Source: Pagrus major | Lineage: Eukaryota > Chordata > Actinopteri > Spariformes > Sparidae | Assembly: GCF_040436345.1 (NCBI RefSeq) | Contig: NC_133227.1 | Span: forward strand, 25,418,671-25,482,670 | Reading direction: 5' to 3' | DNA length: 64,000 nucleotides | Shown here: positions 48,046 to 58,466 of the stretch, piece after piece | How positions within the stretch are numbered: the first letter of the stretch is position 1 | How the letters are laid out: every line of letters starts with the position of its first letter | Made by a program: the position numbers and the translations under genes | Notes under the pieces: model-generated | Databases searched by the model: none | The model's input: only the letters and a program-made list of their open reading frames with translations | Told to the model about the DNA's origin: nothing

Positions 48046-51000
48046 CTACAGTAAAAACAGGAAATGACTCTTCTAAACCAGGGCAGTGGTATTTGATCTA
48101 CTTTGAACTGAATCACGAGCAGCCTTTTACATAACAGCAGTGCAGGAGCCTTTGCTGCACAAGCATTTCTGACAAGACAAACTTAGACTTCCTCATACCA
48201 TCGCCAGGCAGAACCTTTACACAAAAAGACAATCAAAGATCACATTAATCAAGACATGAAAGCCTTAACTCCAGGAGGCCAGGGTGTGTGTTTCGAATGC
48301 CTGAGCCTTAGGTATGTCTTCATCTCGTTTCCAAGGAATCTGTTTTGCTGCTATTATCAGTTATCATCAGTGAGCAACAGAGATAACAGGCTGCCTCAGA
48401 TTCACTCACACAGACAGCAGAAGAGACAAGTCATGGCAGCTGTTGAGTTTTAGATCATCAAAAGCACGTAGGAATAAGTTTTTTCCTTTGCAACTTGAGT
48501 TTTGGTGTCTATTTGTGGCATTAAATCCCCTGACTGCGGTTCAACGGTATGAGATTGGCACGGTCAGATAACTGTCTCAGAAAGTATCACATTATTTCAC
48601 AGGTTTTTATCAGTCACAATGACCTTCAAAGGTCATTGTGACTTGGTCTTGACTTGGAACTTGACATGAAATAAACCAAAGTAGAAACAGATGCTTTTTT
48701 GACCGCCCTCCCCCCGTCACTGTTTCCCTGTAGGATTACTGTTGTCACTCAGACAGTGTTAGCATCCTGCCAACAAACAACTACAAGAATCCCAATTTAA
48801 CTGAGAAATCCCACAGAGTAAAACTGAGTGCCGGTTTTGAACCATCTTGATTCCCGGTGTGAAGGGGAAACCACATTTCAGTGAGGGAACAGACCTTGAC
48901 ACAACACCGGCGCGCTCTCCATCAAGTAAATGCCCGTCCATTCACTCTTCTTTATTTCACTCTCGCTCATCTTTTTCTTCTGCAATGTAGAGTTTCCACA
49001 GTTATTCTGGTTCTTCCACCATGACCTCATGAAATCCACCAGGCAAAACAATGGCTCTTCCTGTTTTGGTTGCACAATGGCAGAGCTTTCTTTGTGCCGT
49101 AATTCGACTTTCAATTTTTGTGGGAAGAATCCGGTCCGGTGACAGACCGAAGCCATTACACTGTGCAATCAGTAATGACTTCAGAATGATAATTTAGAGC
49201 AAAAGAGTTGTCTACTCCAAGTTCAGTAACACTCTTACAGTAGAATTCATGACCGTGGATAAGGCACGATAACCATCAGTCTGTGTACACCAGAACACTG
49301 CTGCAACCCTACGCAGTTGTGGTTAGTGCACACTCACATATGAAGCTTGTTTATGTGGTGTGACACCTTAACTCTCTCGACTCTCAGCATGAATGACTGT
49401 AGCGCACGACATGATTTCACATGATTTCACATCCCAGCAGGGTCACAAATTCAAGCGTTCACTCTCTGATTCTTGCTCGAGCCATACGAGTAACAAACAA
49501 AAAATGCATGTTTTATTTGGCATGTTGATAGTCTACCCTTATTGGACATGATGTTATATTTTTTCTTGTACTAAAAGATCAGACAAACACCTTAACATGA
49601 CTAAAATCCTCATTAATCCTGTACATAAGTGGACCCTGCAGCAAAAGTAAATGTCCAAATAGGTTTTTGAGTATGTCGTCATGCTCACCAAACTAATAGC
49701 TGTTACTATCTGATTAATAACTTATCTAACACATTCAAACTTGTTATGCAGTGAACCCCACCCATCTTGCACATTTGCAATTAGGATTCGATCCAAATTC
49801 GATAGACAGTGATGATGAACTGTCATCCATCAGCTCCCCTGCACTGTTTACTTTTCACTAAACAAGCAAGAAAAAGCAACCTTCACAATGGCACATTCAG
49901 GTGTTTTTTTGGAAATGCCTGCATGTTTTTTTTAACAGTGGCTTCTCATAAAGCAGCTACTGTAAAAAGCTTTGCAGCTCAGCCAGGATGTGTTTGCAGG
50001 GAGGGGAGGTGGAAGTTATAAACTCAGAATTGGATTTCCCAACTCGAGGCCGGTTTCTTAGAAATGCCCTGTCTCCCTCCTGTGAGCAGCGCCACCTCCT
50101 GGTCAGACGAGGCAACTGCAACATTCTTCTTTCAAGTCACGTGATTTATAAGAAATTGAGCCTCCAGTTTGTAGCAGGGCAGAGAGCCTGGCTGTAAAGC
50201 TCTTGACTCAGCAGTTGCTTTTTTCCCTTCTTTTTATTGCATCATGTGTTTGTGCAGTTTTATTTCTCTTATCTGAGATATTCATGTACACTCATTGAAT
50301 CAAATGTTTAACATACAGCAGCACTAAATTTGCAATTTAATGTGCGTGTCCGTCTGTGTATCAGTCGATCAAACTGGTTGACTGCACTTAATAGCAGGTT
50401 GTTTGCAGCAGTAACAGCTGTAGGTCATGTATTCATGTGATTCATTACAATAGACTGAGGAGAGACTATTCAGGCTATCAAATCCACTGGTTGTTGATAC
50501 ATTAAAGCACAATTCATGCCCCTGTTTCAATAAAAATCAACAAAGGAGCTTTATAAATCCAAAATATGCCTTTTAAATGATCTAGGCAGTTTTTGTTTGA
50601 GATCCAAAAGCAGGTTCATCGTTTGAAGTTGTATAAAGTAAACAGCTATGGAGAAGTTAAAAGATAAGTTCACCCATAACTGAAGAGTTAGTCACTACTT
50701 AACTCATGCAGATGGAAAATTGCATTCTTTTGTAGTTTTCTGTTTGTATTCAATGAGATGAGACGTTAAAATACATAAATAAAAACTAGTGTATACCTGT
50801 GATCTGAAAATAGAACAGGAAATGTGCATATTACCCTCAAAAGGCTTCACTTGCCCCACATGACGTGCCATGATGTATTTACTGTACATCACCAAGTCAC
50901 TCACACAACAATTAATCCAGGCTTTAAAGTCGTGCCTTTGTTTTAAAGGCATTATCACCTATTGCCACCTGCTTATCTGCACATTTATCTTCCAAGTGGT

Positions 51001-51807
51001 TCAACAGGTCGACTTATGTGACTTCCAGTCATCAGCAGCCACCTGGACAAACCAGAACAGATCATCGTGATGAATGAAAAGAATCTCATCACCACGGTGT
51101 TTTATAACAAAGGAAAACATCAGCTGCCACAAACATGCAGACACTTTATTTTTTACACCCTTCTCCTGTCTTCATGCTGCTTATTGTGATTTATGTTGAT
51201 TGTAAGTAATGATTAAGCCAACATGCATGGCTTAAGCTCAGTTTAATTTCATGATAACACTTGACAGACGCTTACTAAAAATGTGCGATGTGGGATTATA
51301 TGGGAACCCCAGATAGAGACAGAACTATAATTGATGCAACATGTTAATCAATAACATTACAGTCTCATTCTCTGTCAGTTCATTTATTTGTTTATAGCTC
51401 AACGCTCAGTAATCATCATTTCCACAAATTAACCAATGCTAGCCAGCTGGCTAATTCTCATCTGCAGCCCTTTGACAGGATGTTTTGAAACCAGTGAGGT
51501 GATGGTTCAAATTTTACAGAAAGAAGACAACAAAACACCAACAGCAACAAAATAAGCATTCTCAAAACTGTGCACAAGCCAATATTGTTAAGTTTCATAT
51601 CTAAGATCAATATATCAAAATGAGAAGGGACATTTGAGAATTTCTCTCACACACACTGATCTAACGGAGAAAAAAAACAACGTTTAATGCGATATTAATG
51701 ATACATGAACTACAAGTCAAATGTTGAGCACGCTGAATTATTCCGAGCGTCAAACACATGGCACACGTGGGGGTGTTGTAGCTTAAGGTGTGGAGACTGC
51801 TAAGTCC
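48046..51807. other. Intergenic between the orphan exon and irf1
   Basis: No coding exon supported. A duplicated promoter-like block lies at 50060-50290. The irf1 3' UTR must lie in the right-hand part, but no convincing polyadenylation hexamer was fixed. Confidence 0.5.
50060..50290. repeat. Duplicated block P (partner of 55440-55680)
   Basis: Closely matches 55440-55680 in the same orientation: CCCTGTCTCCCTCCTGTGAG, a CACGTG E-box within TCACGTGATTTAT, GCAGGGCAGAGAGCCTGGCT and a TGACTCAGCA motif (AP-1 / antioxidant-response-like). The partner lies about 700 bases upstream of the irf1 start codon, so the block may be an irf1 promoter segment that was copied with the gene. Confidence 0.7.
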
Positions 51808-54745
51808 TCAGTGGAAGGGCGGGAGCTGTTGGCAAAAGTTGTTCCAGAATTCATCTTTGGTAGGGTCTGAGCCCAAAGTGTGATACTGCGGCATTTCGTC
51901 TAGTTCGTCGGCTGCAAAGCAAACAGAGGAAATCCAAGGTCAGGGTGGTGATGAAGAGCACGCATGAACTGAACTTCAATACTAAACATCTTGAAAAGTG
52001 AGCTAAAGTCTGAGAAAATAATGACGTAATGGTGATGTCAGCAGGGTCATCTCGGACCCAGTGTTTGAGGTGAGCGTTAACTGGCTTTTAAGTTGCATTA
52101 TGGGAAAAGTAGGATCCAGTGTTTTTGCACCCTTAAAAGGGACTAAAAGTCAGGATATCTCAGCCTCTGCTGCATCAACTTTGACTTGGTGGTAGCTATT
52201 GTTAGCTGTTACGAAGTTGATACGCTGTTTGTTTTGAGTATGAATGCGACAGGTGGCTGATTCTCACACACTGCACCTTTAAGGTGTAATATTTTGGCAT
52301 GCATATGTCTGTAACTTCACTTTGCAGCCTGAGTGAAAACAACATTTACCTGAGTAAGAGTCACTCCACTGGCTCCCTGGGCTGGTGCATGCTTCATTGC
52401 TCAGGAACCCCGTGCCGTCTAAACTGCATGATGTCATCCAGTGTGAGTCTTTCTCCAGTTGCTGGCAAATCTGAAAGAGCAACACTGGACTTAGTATGGC
52501 CAAAATATTCTACACAACTGGAATTTTTTTCAACATCAGAAAGGCAGAATATGACAAACATGGGTATTCCTGCCAATAAAAAATGCATGCTGTTAAGAGT
52601 AGGAGCCAATAAGGAGGTGATGCTTACCTGGATAATGTTGTCGGTTTCGTCGTCGAAATCTGGAAGATCACAGCAAAGAGAGAGGGAGACAAAAGGGAGG
52701 AGGATGAGCACGGCTCGATGGTATCGATATATCTGTTTGTATTTACCCTAATTTCACTTCATCCTGAACCATTTATTAGCAAGTATGCCGTGTGTGTTGT
52801 TGTCTTACCGGGGCTGTGTTCAGGTGAAACTTCAAATCTGTGGAAGAAGGTCTGGTTTGGAAAGCTTGATCCCCCGATCTCAACTGACATAGACCAGTCG
52901 GGGAATTCAGACGGAGCCACAAATGAGAAATCTGCAAAAATGGCGAACAATGGCATTCAATACACTGCAACCAAACATTCAGCACATTTAGCTCGTTTTG
53001 CTAGTGGTGGAATGGTAAGCTAACTGTAGCTTACACAGCTTGCATACAACTTTATCTCGGGGCTCCGCATTTATGCCGTCTACTGACCAAAATCCGAGGT
53101 ATTTCCAAACGGGGCTTTTAAGGTTGCTTGGAGTCCAAACCGCTCTCTCTGCTGCCGAGTTGGGCTCTGAACTTTCTGCCGATTCGTTTTTCTCTCTGCC
53201 ATCTGCATCTGCCACGGTTTTTGTCGCGTCTCACTTTCAGCGGTGCGTGACGCTGTGCAAGTGACCTGTCCCTGACCCATCATGCAGTGCGCCCACTCGC
53301 AAAGCAGCCGCTGATGTGTTTTTTTCCACAGTCGAATATTAATTTTCACAATCGAATCTCCGTTTTTTTTAAATAATCGAATATATATATTCGAATTTAG
53401 AATATTCGTTGACAACCCTACAAAGGACAAAGCATTTCCTCTTCACGTTATCTGTTTTTCCTCACCTTCCTCCTCGGTGTTCACTGCGCTGTCGACCGTG
53501 TTCTCCTGAGCGGAGGAAGTGTCCTCCGGATTTGACTCGTCTATGTCACTGTCCTCTTCCTCTATCTTGACAATTGAGCCCTGCAGATGCAGATACAAAG
53601 ACACGTTCGGTAAATAAATCAAACACCATTTAAGTCAACATAAAAAGTAGAATGGTCATTATTTACCTTCTTCATTGTCTTGGTTTGCTCTGCTTTGCCC
53701 CGTTTATCTGTGCAGGTGAAAAAAAAGACATTTGGTCAACATCTTAAACAGTTTTTTGTGTTTGCAGAACAAACTGAGCACAGATGAAAAAAAAAGATCA
53801 GCAGCAGCGTTAATTCAAGCTCTGCCTACTTCCTGTCAGTTCACTCACCTCTAGATTTTGGTGTGGATGGCAACAACCTGAAGACGCGCATGGCTTGGTG
53901 GCCCTTGTTGATGCTCTCGTCTTTCACCTCCTCGACATCCGGCAGCGAGTTCATTGCGCAACGGAAGTTGGCTTTCCACGTCTTTGGGTCACAGGTCTGA
54001 CCTTCCACGTACTTCCCTGCAAAAAAAAACAACAACATTTTGTTTACACCTTTTTCCATCCAAACAACAAGAAGAAATTCCTGCTTCTGTTCACAGTAAG
54101 CGTGCATGTTCAAGCTCCCTCACCTGTGTGGATGGCCCACAACTTAAACAGACTTGCGTCCTTGGCCAGTTCCCAGCCGTGTCGGGCTGCATGCTTCCAG
54201 GGGATTGAGAACATCATCTTTTCCTATAAAATACAAAAAGGAAGACTGAGTTGGAGGGTGGCTGCACGTTCGACTTGAATTAAATCAAAATACGAGCATT
54301 ATTTTTTAAATATTGCAGGAGGCTGCCATTCAAACTGAGCATCTAATTATAGTTTCATGTTAAAGTATGTAAAAATGTTATTTGCATAGCACGGTGGCAG
54401 TGCCCGCAGTGGAAAAAACACACACAAAACAAGCTTATAGGTTATTTATATATGATGGTTTGTCTTTTTTCCTGCACAACACCAAAATCCAACTTTCAAA
54501 CAAGCGACTCTAAAGGTAACATGCAGGTGTTATGTCTTCGTTAAAGAGAGACAACTAAAACATAAAAAAAGACACGTGCAGCCTTCACTTCCCTGTCTAC
54601 TAAACTTCTTCAGTAAATGTCGTTAACAAGAACTAATCAAGTCTGTTGCAGCAGGAAATGAGCTTCTCACCTTGTCCACCCAGCTCAGACCCGGGACGTC
54701 GTTCGACTCGATCATCTTCTCCAGCCATGGCCTCATCCTGGACAT
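51808..54745 (-). CDS. irf1: Interferon regulatory factor 1
   Basis: Nuclear transcription factor of the interferon response. Coding exons on the - strand: 54745-54671, 54223-54124, 54016-53849, 53707-53667, 53580-53466, 52931-52809, 52659-52628, 52470-52350, 51911-51808; all GT-AG and in phase, 292 aa. The N-terminal DNA-binding domain has the five-tryptophan repeat (W7, W22, W34, W42, W54), the loop histidine H36 within [11 protein letters not shown], and the recognition-helix region [15 protein letters not shown] with R77 and C78. This is almost the human IRF1 motif, shifted by four residues. A basic stretch ([18 protein letters not shown]) follows, then an acidic mid-region and a C-terminal activation/enhancer-like tail ending CQQLPPFH. 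The start [13 protein letters not shown] was chosen for its match to the family N-terminus. The 5' UTR exon is not located. Teleosts have irf1 paralogues (irf1a/irf11, irf1b); OCTN linkage favours the irf1 syntenic copy. Confidence 0.95.
52998..53419 (-). mobile_element. hAT-type transposon 5' fragment with BED zinc finger, in irf1 intron 6
   Basis: The - strand frame 53215-52988 encodes a ZBED-like N-terminus ([14 protein letters not shown], then [17 protein letters not shown]). The start carries the terminal text TAGGGTTGTCAACGAATATT typical of hAT ends, followed by TCGAATATATAT repeats. The coding part stops after the first zinc-finger residues, so the finger lacks its final ligand and no transposase core remains. 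Confidence 0.75.
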
Positions 54746-54942
54746 GTTTGCCTAAAATATTCTGCAAAAGAGGGAAAGAAAAAAAGCAAATTCTTTAGAT
54801 AAGGAATGCTGTGTGAAATCCTCCTGACAGCAGATGAACACCAGCAGCTGCCTCAGCTCAGATTTACTGTTGCATGGTAACATGCAAGTGCTATGTCTTC
54901 GTTAAAGACAAGAGACAAGTAAAACATAAAAATAAAAATTAC

Positions 54943-55370
54943 CACAGGAGGATGAGCACAGCTCTCCATCTGTTTGTATTTACCCTAATTTCACTTCATC
55001 CTGAACCATTTATTTATTTATTTATTTAGTTTATGTATTTATTTATTTATGTATTTATTTATTTTATGTATTAAACTTCAACTGACCACTCGGGGACTTC
55101 AGACGGAGTCAAACATTCAAGTTGCATTATGGGAAATGTAGTGTATGCACCCTTATTGTTAGCTGTGACGAAGTTGTTTGTTTTGAGTATGACTGCGACA
55201 GGTGGCTGACTCATTCACACTCGGTGACTCCAGACGGAGCCAAACATTCAGGACATTTAGCTCTTAGCTTCTTGAATCTGCACGGCCGCAGGACAAAGCA
55301 TTTCCTCTTCACGTTATCTGTTTTTCCTCACCTTCCTCCCCGGTGTTCACTGCGCTGTCGACCGTGTCCC
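54943..55370 (-). pseudogene. Mosaic of shuffled irf1 fragments upstream of irf1
   Basis: Pieces matching irf1 in non-collinear order: intron 7 (TTTGTATTTACCCTAATTTC, as near 52738), exon 7 (ACTTCAGACGGAGTC, as near 52905), intron 9 (GTTGCATTATGGGAAA and GACAGGTGGCTGA, as 52090-52262), and exon 6 with its donor (TTCACTGCGCTGTCGACCGT, as 53490). No open gene results. Confidence 0.7.
55007..55072. repeat. (ATTT)n microsatellite
   Basis: Imperfect ATTT units with ATGT variants within the shuffled irf1 block. Confidence 0.9.
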
Positions 55371-55439
55371 TCTTGACTGACCAGGCGTTTGTCTCGCCAC
55401 TGCTCCGGTGCCTTTAAAATCATCTGGGTCGGTGCATAC

Positions 55440-55680
55440 AAGCCCTGTCTCCCTCCTGTGAGCAGCACCACCTCCCGGTCAGACGAGGGAACTGCAGCAT
55501 TCTTCTTTCAAGCCACGTGATTTAAAAGAAATCGAGCCTCCAGTTTGTAGCAGGGCAGAGAGCCTGGCTGTGAGGCTGTAAAACTCATGACTCAGCAGTT
55601 GCTTTTTTTTTTCTCCTCTTTTTTTTTATTACGTCATGTGTTTGTGCAGTTTTATTTCTCTTATCTGAGGATTGCAGAGT
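55440..55680. promoter_or_regulatory. irf1: Duplicated block P' , candidate irf1 promoter segment
   Basis: Upstream of irf1 by about 700 bases and matched by block P at 50060. Contains a palindromic CACGTG within CCACGTGATTTAAAAG and ATGACTCAGCA (AP-1 / ARE-type core TGACNNNGC). No clear GAS element was seen, so assignment as promoter rests on position and conservation between copies. Confidence 0.4.
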
Positions 55681-56649
55681 TGAGAGCACATGAGTTGACC
55701 TCTCAGCCATGACATTTCTAACCTGCATGCATGACCGCTTCCTGTCACAGGTGGGAGTTTTGGGTCTTGGGGTCTCGTGACCTCAACACGAGGCGACAGT
55801 GTCATCACATTATGGGATATTTTTTAAAGTCAGGTGCCTTTATTAATGTGTTTATCACAGCCACACACAAAAAAATTCTCGTGGGATTGTTTTGCAGCAG
55901 CTAGAAATAGAAAACTGATAAGATATTTGCATTATTCAAATTCTCTATATCGGTGGGAAATGGTGCTATTGGACAAAACATGACTGTGAGTAACCTTGAC
56001 ACCTGCTGTAGGCAGGATAGTGTTAAAGCTGCCAGAATAAATGTTGGAAATGTATATTTCTGCAAACCATGAATATGCTGAAACTTTTTTTTTGTTGAAA
56101 CTTTTTTTTCTTTAGATCCAATTCTCTCTGTACCCACAGTCTGGTTAGGCTTGCGCACAAAAACACTTGGTTAGGGTTAGGAGAGTTTGGTTTAAAGTAC
56201 TTAGAAAACAGCTGGAAATCTCACAACAGAGTCGAACTGCGGTTGCCCACAGAGGTGAAATTCAGCTGACGAGCATATAATGCGAACGTGATCCTCCACC
56301 TTTGGTTAAAAATGTCAACCTTGGAGGTATCTGTGGTATGCAGAGATGCTAAGTGCCAACATTTTGTTCTGTCGACTGGGCCAGGTGTTTGAACCTGGTG
56401 ATTTTAGATTGAGAGGGTTGACGCAATAAGGATATCAGGCAAGGAATAATTAACCCCTGGCAAGTATCCTGAGGTTGTGAAAAGCGCTTTTCTAAATCCA
56501 AATAAATATCTGTGGTATGTTATTGAACAGGTCGTGCAGCCTGCATGTTTAGCATCCCTGCTCAATGTTTTCTTCCTGTTTTCCTGCTCTTGTTGTTGTT
56601 GCTATGACTGTACAGCTGCCTCACCTGCCTGTGGCCACACCCACAGCAG

Positions 56650-56694
56650 ATGGCAGGGCAGAACAAAGGCATTGCCATCAACGGGTCGCGTCAG
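56650..56694 (+). other. Weak candidate first or internal exon
   Basis: ATG in good context (CAGCAGATGG) opens MAGQNKGIAINGSRQ up to a GTAAAT donor, with a pyrimidine tract and TACAG acceptor at 56618. No following exon found; unknown product. Confidence 0.15.
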
Positions 56695-58218
56695 GTAAAT
56701 GGGGCATGTATTCATTGACACTGACTCAGACACAGACTGGTTTATGTTATGAACTCATTTTAATGTCAGAAACACATCAGTTATATAATATCGGCGCTGC
56801 ACGTTGACCCAGTTCTGGTATCAGAATTAAACTGATGTTGCAAATAAACTTGTTGCACTCCAACATTAAGCACTAACAGTCTGAGAAGAAGAAGTTAAGA
56901 CATTCACTTTGGAGGTTTTGGTGATATTTTAAGTGTTTCCTGTCTGATAAGACAAACAGCATGTCAACTGTGTTGAATAAACTCAGCACACTGTTGGAAT
57001 GGCTGCAGCTCATTCCTGTTTATAGCGCTGTCGACCGCAGCAGGGATCTGTTCGCTCAGATAACCTTCTGTGCCAAGATATACTGTGACACATATACCTA
57101 CATACACTCTGACATATATAGTGTATATCACCTGTAGTTCTGTAGTTATTGGGGTCGGCTGAAGGGTTGTTCTTGGCTCTTCTAGGAGTTCAGGAGGGTC
57201 AGGAATTCCTGTTCAGCAGCCAAGACCGAGAATTTCCTCAGAACCGACATTAATCACCTTAATTCACTTACTTGCGTGCTCTTGGCTTAATACGACAATG
57301 TCTGTGACATTGTTCAGGCTCATAGATATAAACCTTAAACCTCCAAGGCATTTTTATTTATGATGTGACTTTAAGTGAGCGAGGTAGTAAGTGAGTCCAG
57401 AAAATAGATGCAGGTTTCCCTGGAAAATGTGGGTGGATGTGGCCGTGTGACCAGCAAGCATTCCTGGGATTTTCCAGTGATTTTGGTGATGTACAGATGT
57501 TGGCGTTTATTCTCATGACACCCACGGCTCAGTGACACAAGGCTGAAAGAATCTGAACGAAGAGCTGCAGCATCTGGTGTCAATATTTTACAACCCCATT
57601 ATTTTACAAATGTTCCTAGTTTTTTACTGTTATTAAATAAACATTGATTGCACAGTATTAATTCCTTCCACGTCTCCATTATTGCCGTGATATGTGTTGT
57701 TGGTAGTTGCCACTCTGATGAAAATGGATTGTCTTTGCAACAGCGGTGGCAGTAATAAATAAAAATGGTCAAAAAGAGCTCAACAAGAAGATTTATGACA
57801 AAAACGTCACCATTTTTTGAGTCAGAAGTGTGAGTGCACAAGATAAAGATTTCAGGAACACATGCATGTTTTTCAGGAAGAAAGAAGTTTTACAGTCACA
57901 CAGCCACTTCAGTCAGTGTTCATGAAATATGTTCACCAAAATGTCAGTTACGTATTTTTAGCTGGCAGGGAGTCCTGCAGGGAGTGAATGCCATGAGATG
58001 ACTAAGTCTGAAGTGTTATTCTGTGTTGATCATGTGATGTGATGTGTTTTTCGGGATTACTCTACAAGTTGTTATTATACAACTATCATTACAATGATGT
58101 GGTAAGTGCCTGATGAAAATCAAACTGCAGCCCGGTTTGACGGGTTTGTTTTGCTGCCTGGTGTGGTTTTATAAGTACTGTGCCACCATGCCAGTGTCAT
58201 CTACCCCCTCCTTCTGTG

Positions 58219-58221
<3 letters not shown>

Positions 58222-58279
<58 letters not shown>
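58222..58279. repeat. (TG)n microsatellite
   Basis: Long pure TG run. Similar text (CTTTCCAG.AA.TCAGCTGACTT) follows both this run and the AC run at 58438-58464, so the pair is a small local duplication. Confidence 0.95.
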
Positions 58280-58281
<2 letters not shown>

Positions 58282-58396
58282 GTAACAGACAGGGTTTTGG
58301 ACTTTCCAGTAAATCAGCTGACTTTACCAAGGTTTCGTTCTTCTTTCTTTTCTCTCTTTCTCTAATTTCCTACAGACCGACCCTGCCAGCCCAAAC

Positions 58397-58431
58397 ACAC
58401 ACACACACATACACACTCACACCCATAAAGT

Positions 58432-58464
<33 letters not shown>
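58397..58464. repeat. (AC)n microsatellite, interrupted
   Basis: Two AC runs separated by TCACACCCATAAAGTCACG. Confidence 0.95.

Positions 58465-58466
<2 letters not shown>

Noticed and set aside
48878-49168. 96-codon - strand frame upstream of the orphan exon, checked as a possible irf1 exon 2 copy
   Set aside because: No RPW or Trp-repeat resemblance and no donor in the right phase.
52299-52751. 150-codon + strand frame
   Set aside because: Antisense shadow of irf1 exons 8 and 9; the - strand reading has the conserved splice sites.
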